Positions 49,197 through 59,580 of a DNA stretch of 64,000 nt are shown in pieces. The notes beneath the pieces were generated by a model. It searched no databases. It was not told where the DNA came from and was given only the letters and a program-made list of their open reading frames with translations. This DNA comes from Bartonella schoenbuchensis R1 (GTDB lineage Bacteria; Pseudomonadota; Alphaproteobacteria; Rhizobiales; Rhizobiaceae), in contig NZ_CP019789.1 in assembly GCF_002022685.1 (NCBI RefSeq), positions 1,183,501-1,247,500 of the forward strand, in the 5' to 3' direction. Numbering within the stretch: the stretch's first letter is position 1; each line of letters opens with the position of its first letter. Both the position numbers and the translations under genes were made by a program.

Positions 49197-51032
49197 ATGG
49201 AATATAATCGTAATTTTTTTATCGCTATTGGATTGTCTCTTATTATTTTTGTTGCATGGCATTTTTTTTATGTTGCTCCCCAACAAGCAAAACTACAAGA
49301 AATGCAAATGGCACAGCAATTGTCAAAACAAAGTTCAGAAATTCCCTCAACTGATATGCATTTCTCTGATTCTGCTCAAATAAGTGGATCGGGATCTATA
49401 TCTGATCGCCCTATGACACCTGAAAATCGTAGTGCAGAATTAGCCAAAACAAACCGTATTGCAATTAAAACTGATGAATTGGAAGGTTCCATTAATCTTG
49501 TTGGTGCACAATTTGATGACCTTTTCCTTAAAAAATATCGCTTAACTGTAGATAAGGGATCACCGGAAATTGCTTTGCTCAATCCCAATGGATTTAATAC
49601 AACCTATCTTGCTGAATTTGGTTTTACGAGTTCATCTCTACCAGCAACAGCATTGCCACAATCTCACACACAGTGGCAAATAGAAGGTAAAAATACAACT
49701 CTAACCCCTTCAACACCTGTCACTTTAATCTACAACAATGGACAAGGACAAATTTTCCGTCGTACTCTCTCGATTGACAATCATTACATGTTCACTATTG
49801 AAGATTCTATCAAAAATGAAAGTGACAATCCTATATATCTTTCGCCTTATGCCCGAGTTGCACGTGCCGCTCCACCAGAATATACAAATGCAACTTATTT
49901 GCTCCATGAAGGTATGATTGGTATTGCGGGTGATTCACTCAAAACAGAAACATATAAAAATCTAGAAGAGCTCAACCCAAACCCTGAAAATGGTCAGAAA
50001 AGTATGATCTTCTCCAAAGTTACAGGAGGTTGGATTGGTATTACCGATAAATATTGGGCTGTAGTGGTTATTCCCCCACAAGATCAAGAATATACAAGCC
50101 GTTTTATTTATTTTAATCAACTAAATACCCACTATCAATCCGATTTACAAAGTTCTCTTTTAACAGTTGCCCCCAATGAAACAAAAACTATTACAAATCA
50201 CCTCTTTGCGGGTGCAAAACAAGTTGAGATCATTAACCGTTATCAAAACCAATTAAAGATTAGGAAATTTGGTCTTTTAATTGATTGGGGTTGGTTTGAT
50301 TTCATCACCAAACCAATGTTCGCTCTTATTGATATTTTTTATAAGCAAACAGGAAATTTTGGTATTGCCATTCTTCTTGTTACAGTGCTCTTGAAAGTAC
50401 TTCTATTCCCACTTGCTAACAAATCTTATAAATCTATGGCGCGCATGAAATTAGTGCAACCAATGATGCAAGAAATAAAAGAAAAATATGCAGATGACCG
50501 AGTTAAACAGCAACAAGCAGTGATAGCGTTGTACAAAACCCAAAAAATCAATCCCCTTGCGGGCTGCTGGCCAATGTTAGTTCAATTTCCAATATTTTTT
50601 GCTCTTTATAAGGTTCTTTATATTACCATTGAAATGCGACATGCACCTTTCTTTGGCTGGATTCAAGATTTGGCAGCGCCTGATCCCACGTCTATTTTTA
50701 ACCTATTTGGTTTATTACCCTATGAAGTGCCAACATTTCTTATCCTTGGTGCATGGCCTTTAATCATGGGAATAACAATGTTTCTGCAGATGCAGATGAA
50801 CCCAACTCCCCCAGACCCAACACAAGCTATGATTTTCACATGGATGCCTGTCATTTTTACCTTTATGTTAGCTTCCTTCCCTGCTGGTCTTGTTATTTAT
50901 TGGGCATGGAATAATACATTGTCAATTATTCAGCAAGGCATCATGATGAAACGTCAAGGCGTGAAAATTGAGCTTTTTAATAATCTTAAAGCCATGTTCC
51001 ATAAGAAATCTAAAAAAGAAGGACGTAAATGA
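49197..51032 (+). CDS. yidC: Membrane protein insertase YidC
   Basis: Inserts proteins into the inner membrane, alone or with Sec. 611 residues. An N-terminal helix ([20 protein letters not shown]), a large periplasmic P1 domain (about residues 60-340), then the conserved core: [60 protein letters not shown], and the last helices with [13 protein letters not shown]. Stop overlaps the engB start as ATGA. Confidence 0.97.
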   Translation: MEYNRNFFIAIGLSLIIFVAWHFFYVAPQQAKLQEMQMAQQLSKQSSEIPSTDMHFSDSAQISGSGSISDRPMTPENRSAELAKTNRIAIKTDELEGSINLVGAQFDDLFLKKYRLTVDKGSPEIALLNPNGFNTTYLAEFGFTSSSLPATALPQSHTQWQIEGKNTTLTPSTPVTLIYNNGQGQIFRRTLSIDNHYMFTIEDSIKNESDNPIYLSPYARVARAAPPEYTNATYLLHEGMIGIAGDSLKTETYKNLEELNPNPENGQKSMIFSKVTGGWIGITDKYWAVVVIPPQDQEYTSRFIYFNQLNTHYQSDLQSSLLTVAPNETKTITNHLFAGAKQVEIINRYQNQLKIRKFGLLIDWGWFDFITKPMFALIDIFYKQTGNFGIAILLVTVLLKVLLFPLANKSYKSMARMKLVQPMMQEIKEKYADDRVKQQQAVIALYKTQKINPLAGCWPMLVQFPIFFALYKVLYITIEMRHAPFFGWIQDLAAPDPTSIFNLFGLLPYEVPTFLILGAWPLIMGITMFLQMQMNPTPPDPTQAMIFTWMPVIFTFMLASFPAGLVIYWAWNNTLSIIQQGIMMKRQGVKIELFNNLKAMFHKKSKKEGRK

Positions 51033-51676
51033 CAAAACGTCCTACAACTTCTGGGATTTTTTTTTGCAATTGGATTTTCATTCGCAGTGTGCCTACAATA
51101 CAATGTCTTCCACCTGAAGGACCCCCAGAAATTGCATTTGTAGGACGCTCTAACGTTGGAAAATCTTCCCTAATCAATGCATTAGTGCAGCAAAAAGGTT
51201 TAGCACGCACTTCAAATACACCAGGACGTACTCAAGAACTTAATTACTTTATACCTGAAAACTTAAGTGATCAGAAAGAAGACTTTCCCCCTATAGCACT
51301 TGTCGATATGCCGGGTTATGGTTTTGCCAAAGCTCCCCCAAGTTGTATTGAAGCGTGGACACGTCTGATCTTTGATTATTTGCGGGGCCGTACAACGCTC
51401 AAACGTGCTTATGTTTTAATTGACTCACGTCATGGAATTAAAAAAAATGATACAGATGTCTTAGATCTTCTGGATAAAGCAGCAGTTTCTTATCAAATTG
51501 TTTTAACAAAAAGTGATAAAATCAAACCAAATGCACTTGAAACCTTAGTAACTGCTACAAAAAAAAATATTTTAAAACATCCAGCTGCTTACCCAGAGCT
51601 GCTAATCACCTCTTCACAAAAAGCTTTAGGGTTAGAAGAATTGCGTGCAGCTATCTTGCAAGCAATTACGCAATAA
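51029..51676 (+). CDS. engB: Ribosome biogenesis GTP-binding protein EngB/YsxC
   Basis: Essential small GTPase of 50S assembly. 215 residues. G1 [18 protein letters not shown]2 [15 protein letters not shown]3 [11 protein letters not shown]4 TKSDK and G5 near ITSSQKALG are all present. Translationally coupled to yidC by a four-base overlap. The extended N-terminus of about 34 residues is usual in this group. Confidence 0.95.
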   Translation: MTKRPTTSGIFFCNWIFIRSVPTIQCLPPEGPPEIAFVGRSNVGKSSLINALVQQKGLARTSNTPGRTQELNYFIPENLSDQKEDFPPIALVDMPGYGFAKAPPSCIEAWTRLIFDYLRGRTTLKRAYVLIDSRHGIKKNDTDVLDLLDKAAVSYQIVLTKSDKIKPNALETLVTATKKNILKHPAAYPELLITSSQKALGLEELRAAILQAITQ

Positions 51677-51809
51677 GATGATATCTTCATTAAGAGATTA
51701 TTAAACATAACTGTTAGCAATTACTAATGATCTTGTTCTTTCAACAAAGCACCTTTATAAAAATCCTGTTATCTTAAATATCTATCGACTCTATTTAAGC
51801 ACGTAAATT

Positions 51810-52502
51810 ATGCTCACACTTTTTCATCATCCCCTATCTTCTGCCTCTCGTTTTATACGTCTTATTCTCGAAGAATATGGTATAGCAACCCACCTTATTG
51901 AAGAGAATGAATGGGCAAGAAAACCTGAGTTCCTTGCACTTAATCCAGCGGGGCATTTGCCCGTTTTCCTTGCTGAACATGAAATACCATTATCGGGCGT
52001 CACTGTAATTTATGAATATTTAGATGAAACTCGTGGTAGTTTACGACCAGATAAACAATTTTTTCCAGCAAACCCTTTAGAACGCGCAGAAGTACGCCGT
52101 CTTAATGATTGGTTTTTAAACAAACTTGAAAATGAAGTGACGCGTCATATTGTGCGAGAACGAATCTATAAACGTGAAATGCCGTTAGCTATTGGTGGTG
52201 GAGCTCCTAATTCGCAAATTTTACGCAATGCACGTGCTAATATTCCACCACATATGAATTACTTGAATTGGCTTTGCACATCTCGTGATTGGTTAGCTGG
52301 ATCTATACTCTCCTATGCAGATTTAGCAGCTGCAGCTTCTATTTCTATACTTGATTTTTTGGGAGAAATTGATTGGGAGCAATTTCCTTCTATTCGAGAA
52401 TGGTATATGCGGATCAAATCTCGCCCCTCTTTTCGCCCTCTTTTAAATGATCGGATCCGTGGAATTACGCCCAGCTCCCATTACGCTGATCTGGACTTCT
52501 GA
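51810..52502 (+). CDS. Glutathione S-transferase family protein
   Basis: 230 residues. A thioredoxin-fold N-terminal domain (MLTLFHHPLSSASRFIRLIL, then NPAGHLPVFLAEHEIPLSGV and VIYEYLDETRG) is followed by an all-helical C-terminal domain with YADLAAAASISILDFLGEID. The Ser in HHPLSS is a candidate catalytic residue as in other bacterial GSTs. Substrate unknown. Separated from engB by 133 bases. Confidence 0.88.
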   Translation: MLTLFHHPLSSASRFIRLILEEYGIATHLIEENEWARKPEFLALNPAGHLPVFLAEHEIPLSGVTVIYEYLDETRGSLRPDKQFFPANPLERAEVRRLNDWFLNKLENEVTRHIVRERIYKREMPLAIGGGAPNSQILRNARANIPPHMNYLNWLCTSRDWLAGSILSYADLAAAASISILDFLGEIDWEQFPSIREWYMRIKSRPSFRPLLNDRIRGITPSSHYADLDF

Positions 52503-52990
52503 TTTGTCAATGAATACTGTAATTTTTAGAACTATCTTATATTGACCAATAGAGAGCAATCTTAACTGGAATTTTTATCAAATTGTAAAAAAATCCCTGT
52601 ATATTATTAATATAGAAGCAAGCATTCAACTTTGCTCATATAACAACTATAAATAATATTATTGGAATAATTTACATATAGGTAAACAAAACGGCGTTCT
52701 TAATTTTACAATTAATATAATTATATAACAGAAAGTTATTATTTATTGTAGTGAAATACAAAAATTACAATGTAATCTAAGAAATATACTTTGAAAATAC
52801 TTCACCTACATTTTCAATATTTATTGTTATAATGATAAAAATATATTTCTTACAAAATTCTACATAAACAAGCCATCAGCTTAAACTGCTAAATGTGCTA
52901 AATTTAGCTTTATGTAAAAAAAAAGAATAGTTGGCAAAAAGAAAAGAATTTGCCTATAATCAAGGAGTAAAGTGTCATAAGGAGAAAAAC
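52503..52990. other. AT-rich spacer before dapB
   Basis: About 490 bases rich in A and T with no ORF I accept. It ends in AAGGAG about 8 bases before the dapB ATG. An in-frame upstream Met at 52931 is unlikely to be used. Confidence 0.45.
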
Positions 52991-53797
52991 ATGCGCCTTG
53001 CAGTTGTTGGTGCCAATGGGAGAATGGGGCGTGCGTTGATTACAGCTCTCCAACATAAAAAAGGCGTAGAACTTTGTGGTGTTCTTGTGCGCAAGGGATC
53101 ACCTTTTGTAGGGAAAGACGCCAGCGTATTGATTGGTTCAAACCTTCTTGGAATTCCAATCACTGATGATCCTGAAAAAGCCTTTTCTGACGCTGAAGGT
53201 ATTTTAGACTTTTCCCAGCCACAAGCCACTATTATCTATGCTGATTATGCGGCCCAAAAAGGCATTGTTCACATTATAGGAACAACAGGATTTACCAAAG
53301 AAGAAGAGGCACAAATTGCAATTTCTGCGATGCACACAACCATTGTCAAATCTGGAAATATGAGCCTTGGAATTAATCTTTTGGCTAACCTTGTAAAGAA
53401 AGCAGCTAAAACATTAACATCTGAAGATTTTGATATTGAAATTTCTGAAATGCATCATTCTGGCAAAGTTGATGCTCCTTCTGGAACAGCTCTTCTTCTT
53501 GGAAATGCAGCAGCAGAAGGCCGCAATGTTCAGTTCCAAGATGTCTATGTCAGCGAACGCAAAAGCTCTACAGGCGCACGCAAAAAAGGCACCATTGGTT
53601 TTGCCTGTTTACGGGGTGGAACAGTTGTCGGGGACCATAGTGTTATTTTTGCAGGTCCAAATGAACACATTGTTCTTTCACATTCAGCACAAGAACGTTC
53701 TATTTTTGCCAACGGTGCATTAAAAGCAGCTCTGTGGGCAAAAAATCATAAAAATGGTCTTTATTCAATGCTGGATGTTTTAAACCTAAACGATTAA
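52991..53797 (+). CDS. dapB: 4-hydroxy-tetrahydrodipicolinate reductase
   Basis: Lysine/diaminopimelate synthesis. 268 residues. [20 protein letters not shown] is the nucleotide-binding start, [19 protein letters not shown] and [12 protein letters not shown] follow, then [19 protein letters not shown] with the catalytic His/Lys, and [14 protein letters not shown]. Start 52991 is set by a good AAGGAG and by the family N-terminus; the longer frame from 52931 adds an unrelated leader. Next gene gpmA is 30 bases on. Confidence 0.96.
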   Translation: MRLAVVGANGRMGRALITALQHKKGVELCGVLVRKGSPFVGKDASVLIGSNLLGIPITDDPEKAFSDAEGILDFSQPQATIIYADYAAQKGIVHIIGTTGFTKEEEAQIAISAMHTTIVKSGNMSLGINLLANLVKKAAKTLTSEDFDIEISEMHHSGKVDAPSGTALLLGNAAAEGRNVQFQDVYVSERKSSTGARKKGTIGFACLRGGTVVGDHSVIFAGPNEHIVLSHSAQERSIFANGALKAALWAKNHKNGLYSMLDVLNLND

Positions 53798-53827
53798 CGT
53801 TAATCAATCAACTGCAGGAAATTTATA

Positions 53828-54448
53828 ATGGGACGTACACTCGTATTAATCCGTCATGGGCAAAGTGAATGGAACCTTAAAAATCTTTTCACGGGTTGGA
53901 AAGACCCAGATTTGACAGAAAAAGGTCACGCAGAAGCAATAAAAGCAGGAAAAAAATTAAAAGAATCCGGCTTAAAATTTGATGTTGCTTATACATCAGC
54001 CTTACAGCGTGCACAAAAAACTGCTCAGCATATTTTAAAACAAACAGAACAAACAGATTTGCAATTGATAAAAAATTCAGCATTGAATGAGCGCGATTAT
54101 GGTGATTTATCCGGCTTGAATAAAGATGATGCTTGTCAAAAATGGGGAAAAGAACAAGTGCATATATGGCGCCGTTCTTATGCCATTGCGCCACCTAATG
54201 GAGAAAGCCTGCGTGATACAGGTGCACGTGTCTGGCCTTATTATTTTTACCACATCCAACCCCATATTTTGCGCTCCCAAACTGTTTTAATTGTAGCACA
54301 TGGTAATTCTCTTCGTGCTCTTATTATGGCACTTGAAGGTCTAAGCAATGAAGAAATTGTATCTCAAGAATTAGCGACCGGTGTCCCTATTGTTTATGAC
54401 TTCAATTCTGATTCAACAATTTTATCAAAAAAAATCATTACGCCTTAA
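53828..54448 (+). CDS. gpmA: 2,3-bisphosphoglycerate-dependent phosphoglycerate mutase
   Basis: Glycolytic enzyme of 206 residues, the shorter alphaproteobacterial form. [20 protein letters not shown] carries the phospho-His, [20 protein letters not shown] follows, and [18 protein letters not shown] holds the second His. Lies just after dapB on the same strand with GCAGGAA upstream. Confidence 0.95.
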   Translation: MGRTLVLIRHGQSEWNLKNLFTGWKDPDLTEKGHAEAIKAGKKLKESGLKFDVAYTSALQRAQKTAQHILKQTEQTDLQLIKNSALNERDYGDLSGLNKDDACQKWGKEQVHIWRRSYAIAPPNGESLRDTGARVWPYYFYHIQPHILRSQTVLIVAHGNSLRALIMALEGLSNEEIVSQELATGVPIVYDFNSDSTILSKKIITP

Positions 54449-54553
54449 ATCATTATAATTATAGTTTATAGAGATAAACACTTTAACTCTAATATTTTTA
54501 GTAGACTAATGATCATTGACAGAGTTACTTCTCAAGCTTAGATAAATTCTATT

Positions 54554-54638
54554 GCCCAGATGGCGGAATTGGTAGACGCGCAGGTTTCAGGTACCTGTAC
54601 TGCAAGGTGTGGAGGTTCGAGTCCTCTTCTGGGCACCA
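54554..54638 (+). tRNA. tRNA-Leu (anticodon CAG)
   Basis: 85 bases including CCA. Acceptor GCCCAGA with TCTGGGC, a long variable arm (class II), anticodon loop TTCAGGT with CAG on a CAGGT/ACCTG stem, and T arm with GTTCGAGTC. It borders a phage recombination remnant. Confidence 0.93.
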
Positions 54639-55015
54639 TTTTTTGTCTTTAATATATCGGAATATATAGATTTTTATTTAATTTGATAATTTTTAGACCA
54701 TCTTTTAGTCTATCTTTTGCGGTTTATATAACTTTACCTAAATTGTTCCTATTTGCAGCTTATTTTATTTGAAAAAATAAGACTTTTTTTCTCCATCTTA
54801 CTGCTCTACCTAGCTTATATAGTTCGGGAAAAGCTTCTTGCATCACCCAATTCGAACTTGTTGTTGATACGTTAAAAATTATGTATATTTACGTGTTGTG
54901 ACATATCTATCGCCATCATTAAATATCATCTCGTTGCCTCTCTCTTTTTATATTACATAAACGGATGGTGGGAGCGCTCAAGAAGACATGTAAGTAAAAG
55001 AGCGCCCCCATAGCA
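54639..55015. other. Spacer between tRNA-Leu and the phage remnant
   Basis: About 377 AT-rich bases. It starts with a T run after the tRNA that may end its transcript. I looked for a copy of the tRNA 3' end as an att site and did not find one in the window. Confidence 0.4.
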
Positions 55016-55634
55016 TTAAGCAGCTTGTATAAAGATTTGCATTTCTTGTTTTATTTCTTCTAAAAATGTTTTGACAGCTTTATTGATACGTTCAATTTGT
55101 TCATCATCGCGTGAGATGCGTTGAATCTTTATACACAAATGAGTGTGTTGGCCTTTAACCAAGGATTATACTGACAAAATCACACCATTTTCGCCCTGTG
55201 CAAGCCATTTGGAATTGCATTTGTAAGATATATTCAGGCTTGATTTTACCATCTAACAAAAAACGTACATGCGTTGTTGGTTGAGAATATTTGACCTTTA
55301 TAAGGCCTCCATCCCCAATGAGACCATCAGGAATAGCGCTTGCCATTTCAATTGTAGGATGGGGAATAAATCCGCATCTGGTGACAGTAATCTCACGTTC
55401 GAGGCTGTACTTTTTAATTACCCTCTCTTTGCGTTTATTTCCCCATTTTATAGCTGGCATTTCATAAAATGATACTGTTTCACCTCTTAAACATTTTGTA
55501 ATAAATCTGAGTTTGTACTCTTCATATTTACTTGTCGGCAAATCTTTAGCTATTTTACCTACAAAGCTGTCAATGTTTGAAGCTGTAAATTTTCCTAAAT
55601 GAGCGTGAAACCATTCTGTTTGTATTTGTTTCAT
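55016..55634 (-). pseudogene. YqaJ-type phage exonuclease, decayed
   Basis: Lambda-exonuclease-like YqaJ recombinase, the 5'-3' exonuclease of a phage recombination pair. Visible: QTEWFHAHLGKFTASNID, AIPDGLIGDGG with Asp103, and MQFQMACTGRKWCDFVS. At about residue 159 the frame is lost; the C-terminal part (HLCIKIQRISRDDEQIERIN) lies in another frame ending at TAA 55016-55018, a net shift of two missing bases or one extra. In addition the catalytic ExK motif reads K113-V-K115, so the glutamate is gone. The two kinds of damage together indicate a true pseudogene. Confidence 0.8.
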
Positions 55635-55698
55635 TAACTCTTTGATTTACAAAAACAATTCAACAGATACCCTCTCGTTTTGGAGATTATAATTAGCC

Positions 55699-56253
55699 TC
55701 ATTTGTGGCAAATGATCTCGTGAATAAGATCAGCTACACCTTCTTCTTTATAAAAAGCTTCATCTTCTTCATAAAAAAAAGGACCAACAGAATCGAGGGC
55801 AAGACGTGCACATTGTTTAATTGCTTCATTCTGCAACATGCGAGCAGGATATTTCCGCCAATGTTCTGTGTCTTGTTTGCATTCTTTTAAATATTCGGAT
55901 ATTCTTATTGGATATTTAATGCCTTTCAAATACATAGCGCATGTAACAGAAAGCAGATTATCTTCATTATCGGTGTTTTTTTGAAGTTTTATATCATAGA
56001 GGTTAGGACTTGACTTAATCATCTTGATCCACCCAGCGGCAGTAGCAACTGGGATGATGCCATTTTTTTTAGGAACAGCATATATTTCTTTGTTTAGAGG
56101 GTTTAATCCATACCCATCGGCAAGATAAATAAAATCTTCAAAATCTTCCTCAGAAATATTGAAATTGATACATGTTTTGAAGAGTGCTTCACGAAATTCT
56201 TGTTCTGATAAATTATATTTTTGCGCTACTTTTGCTATGAAGGGAGTTTCCAT
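55699..56253 (-). CDS. Bet/RecT family phage single-strand annealing protein
   Basis: About 184 residues similar to lambda Bet: DGYGLNPLNKEIYAVPKKNG, IIPVATAAGWIKMIKSSPNL, and WRKYPARMLQNEAIKQCARL. The Met at 56253 is preferred because AAGGAAAA lies before it; the Met at 56280 has no such site. It is shorter than lambda Bet (about 260 residues) and lacks the C-terminal recruitment region, so it may be trimmed. It precedes the YqaJ exonuclease on the same strand, as in phage recombination operons. Confidence 0.85.
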   Translation of the reverse strand: METPFIAKVAQKYNLSEQEFREALFKTCINFNISEEDFEDFIYLADGYGLNPLNKEIYAVPKKNGIIPVATAAGWIKMIKSSPNLYDIKLQKNTDNEDNLLSVTCAMYLKGIKYPIRISEYLKECKQDTEHWRKYPARMLQNEAIKQCARLALDSVGPFFYEEDEAFYKEEGVADLIHEIICHK

Positions 56254-57428
56254 TATTATTTTCCTTAATTTTGGATACACCTTACTTGTGGCGTGAAAAA
56301 CGCGTGTATTGAAAAGGGTCGTGCTTTAATTGATATCTTTTTAATATGTGCACTGTCTTTGAATTTACTCCCTCAAGCATACTAATCCTTTGGCTGTGAT
56401 TTTTGCGCTAGAAACGGTCTTTTCTATTCCACTGGATATTTAAGATGCGGATTACAATCCATTAATTTTTTTATTAATTTTACTTTAATTATGATAATAA
56501 AAACCCTCTTGGAATACAAGAATAAACCCAATAATAAATGTAAAAATAACTAATAAATCTTTAGGCTCTAATTCTAATATTTTTGCTACTTGGATTAAAC
56601 TAAACAGTCTATAAAATCGTTAAACATTTAAGTTGTTCTGCCTTTAAGTTAACTCAGCAATGATATGATCCTTGCGCTCACTCACGTTAGCAAATATTTG
56701 TTTTAGGCTAATGAAGAATTCTAAAAGTTTAGGAGTAATTTTACTTATAATATTATTGTAAGGTAGGAAGTTTTATCTACAACACAAAAAAACAAGAAAT
56801 ATTAAGGGTAGTAGAAGATATTACTTATGCCGTTCCGTGAACAAAACATTTAAAACTTCAAGCTTCTTCTCATCTCCAGATGAAGCACAAGTTATACGCT
56901 TTATATCTTTATATCTTTCCCGGAAATGGTTAATCCAGTTATTATGTTATGATACTTATATTTCTGAGTGCATTAAGAATAGCCATCAATTTATCCACAA
57001 AAGATCTTTTCCTCCTTTTGGCAGCTTGTATTTATACACGAAAGAAAACAGGACAATCTTTTCATATTACAGCTATTTATAACATTAAGCATTGCTGAGT
57101 CAGAAGCTGGAAGAAGAGTAAGAATAACAATCCAAATAAAATGACTTGATGTCTGCATCAACGTATTGGAGGAGTGCTACCTAAACTGAAAGAGTGTGTT
57201 ATTGTACTCCCTCTTAAAGAAATTAAAAACAAAGTGATATATTGTTAAAATCGTTTTGATTATTTATATAAAAAACCGAAAACAAGCACATATAAGCTTA
57301 TCTTGCATAAAAAGCTTCGAAATATATTGTAAAGCATTGTTTTTAAGACAAAGAAAAAATCAACATTTTGTAAATTTTTTGATGTAAAAATAACATTACG
57401 TATTTAAATATTACCTTTGGAGAAAAAT
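56254..57428. other. 1.2-kb gene-poor spacer beside the phage remnant
   Basis: No full gene. A 32-codon minus-strand frame near 56286-56384 (MLEGVNSKTVHILKRYQLKH) has an AAGGA site and could be a tiny phage gene or fragment. An 81-codon frame at 56837-57082 is not convincing. The right end holds the promoter of the outer membrane protein gene. Confidence 0.35.
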
Positions 57429-58339
57429 ATGAATACAAAATGTTTAATAGCTACATCTATTTTCACTTTAGCTGCAATTTCTTTAGTACAAGCAGCAGAT
57501 AGTATAGTTTTTAAAGAAAATTATAAAATGGGTGTTTCACCAATTGTTAGACCACCTACTTTTTCTTGGAATGGTTTTTATATTGGGGGACAAGTTGGTG
57601 GTTTCTCAAGTAAGATTTCCGCGATGAGTCATGATAATGATATTCCCTTACTTCCTGATAAGAGTGGTAGACCTAAAAAATGGGTTCCAGTTAATGAAAA
57701 ATTTTTGCCTAAACTTTCTGGTTTCATAGGTGGTTTTTATGCAGGTTCCAATGTTGATCTCAGTAATGGTCTTATCCTAAGCATTGATACGGATATAATT
57801 CTATCTGCACGAAAAAATACAAACACTATCGTAATTACCCCCCATCTACAGACGATAATATGCCAGAAGAAAGTAACTTAATACCGAATCATGAGAATAG
57901 CCAATATCGACTGTCTAGAAGAGATGTCCAATTAAGAGAAAATACAATTGATATAGAAGAGGCAGAAAAAACTATCATAACATTTAAGTATACTTTAAAC
58001 CAAAAATGGACAGGTGCCACACGGATACGTATCGGTTTTGCTGCTGATCGTATTATGCCTTATATCGCTGGTGGTGTTGCTTATGGACAGTTCCAAAATA
58101 TTCTATCGCTATCAAGCACAGCAACACATGACAAAGAGCTTAATAATATGTCGGATGAAACAAAAACAATGATCGGTTATACTTTTGGTGCGGGTATTGA
58201 TTTTGCAATGACCGATGATATTATTTTGCGTGCAGAGTATCGTTATTCGGATTTCGGAAAAAAGAAATTTGCTAAAGATAGCTTTGAACTTCATTACAAG
58301 ACTAATGATTTTCGTGCTGGAGTATCTTATAAATTCTAA
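57429..58339 (+). pseudogene. Outer membrane beta-barrel protein (Omp25/hemin-binding type), one frameshift
   Basis: An eight-strand porin-like barrel of the Omp25/Omp31 family, which in Bartonella includes hemin-binding proteins. Start MNTKCLIATSIFTLAAISLV (57429, GGAG upstream), signal cleavage near VQA. FSWNGFYIGGQVGGFSSKI is the typical first strand. The six-C run at 57838-57843 breaks the frame; one added C gives VITPPSTDDNMPEESNLIPN. The barrel then ends with TRIRIGFAADRIMPYIAGGV, DIILRAEYRYSDFG and the terminal Phe of AGVSYKF. About 303 residues repaired. Whether it binds hemin is inference. Confidence 0.85.
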
Positions 58340-58368
58340 TTTCTTGTATGTTGTATAACTTAATCACT

Positions 58369-58397
58369 AAAAAGCCTTGTCTCTGACAAGGCTTTTT
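58369..58397 (+). terminator. Terminator of the outer membrane protein gene
   Basis: A perfect 13-bp stem (AAAAAGCCTTGTC and GACAAGGCTTTTT) with a three-base loop, ending in T residues. Confidence 0.9.
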
Positions 58398-59580
58398 ATT
58401 TGTAACATTTTTTCTATAAAAAATTATTATACAGTATAATTAAACTTGGCATAAGAAACATATTCCCATATATCGCAATAAATCAAACTTTGGAAAAAAT
58501 AAACAACTTCAGTTGTTTAACCAGCTATATTGATAGATTCAAAATATTTTTGAAACACTTATATATCAAAGCCAATAACTAAAAATTTATCAAACTATTC
58601 TTAGTATGAACATCGCATATCATTCTAATAAGGTAGAGTGTTGTTCAAAAAAAATCTTTCACATATAATTTTTTGCCACTGAATTCCATTGAACAAGCAA
58701 AAATAGTTTTAACAATCTCAAATACATTGATGTTATTTTTGCCATTCAGTTCCGTAAGTTTAGGTCAAAATTGTAATGGCGATAAGCTAAGTTACTAAGT
58801 TTTACATATTTCGCCATGCATTACTTACTCCTAATTACTAGTTTTTCTCTCTATTAAAGAACACTATTTTTGAGCCTCTCTTTCCCTCTTAATTTTTCTT
58901 TTTATAACCTGTAACACTAGTGCTTATTGGCGTTTTGTCTCAAACAAGTAAACACCATTAATAGAGCTTTTTTATTTCTAACGTGTATTCTTATCACGTT
59001 TGGACCATTGTGAGCACTCTTTCCAAAACAGTATAATTCTTATCTGCTCTATCAGCAAAAGCATCAATGTGCTCAAAAAAGATAAGAACAATATCATCGT
59101 TTATTGTTCTATAACTTTGATCAGCATCAGCAATTTATTTATAACCCCACAAAGCGGACATAACAAAAATTGCTCAATGCGGCCGCCAATAAAGAAAATA
59201 ATAATATATTCCTAGCACACCATAAATACTATAATATGCCCTCATCATCTTTACAGGCAAGAACAGTACAACCATTCACAAGAGCTCATCTTACAAAAGT
59301 TCCCAAACCTAAAATCACAATAAAAGGCCCCATTACACCGCTATAACACTGTACTATTCCTTAAAGATCATCACATTATTGACCCCTTTAGTAAATAGAT
59401 TATTATAAATGATCGTGGCAATGAGACGCTTTATTTTCAAGGTTTATTTAAAACGGATATAGCTCTCTAAAGACCTGGCATCATCAGGCGTACCCTTTCC
59501 TTCTATCAATATCTCCCTAGATTGAAACATAGACGCAGATCATGCGTTGTATATCAATACTCATAGAAGGAGATAAACAA
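58398..59580. other. 1.2-kb gene-poor spacer
   Basis: No full gene. A minus-strand stretch near 59000-59110 reads DDIVLIFFEHIDAFADRADK then NYTVLERVLTMVQT before stops, which could be the remains of a protein but is too short to name. The leader of the next gene occupies the right end. Confidence 0.35.

Noticed and set aside
54610..54640. Phage att repeat from the tRNA-Leu 3' end
   Set aside because: No second copy was found in the window.
56837..57082. An 81-codon frame in the spacer before the outer membrane protein
   Set aside because: No good start context, Ser/Tyr/Phe/Ile-rich translation, no recognisable domain.
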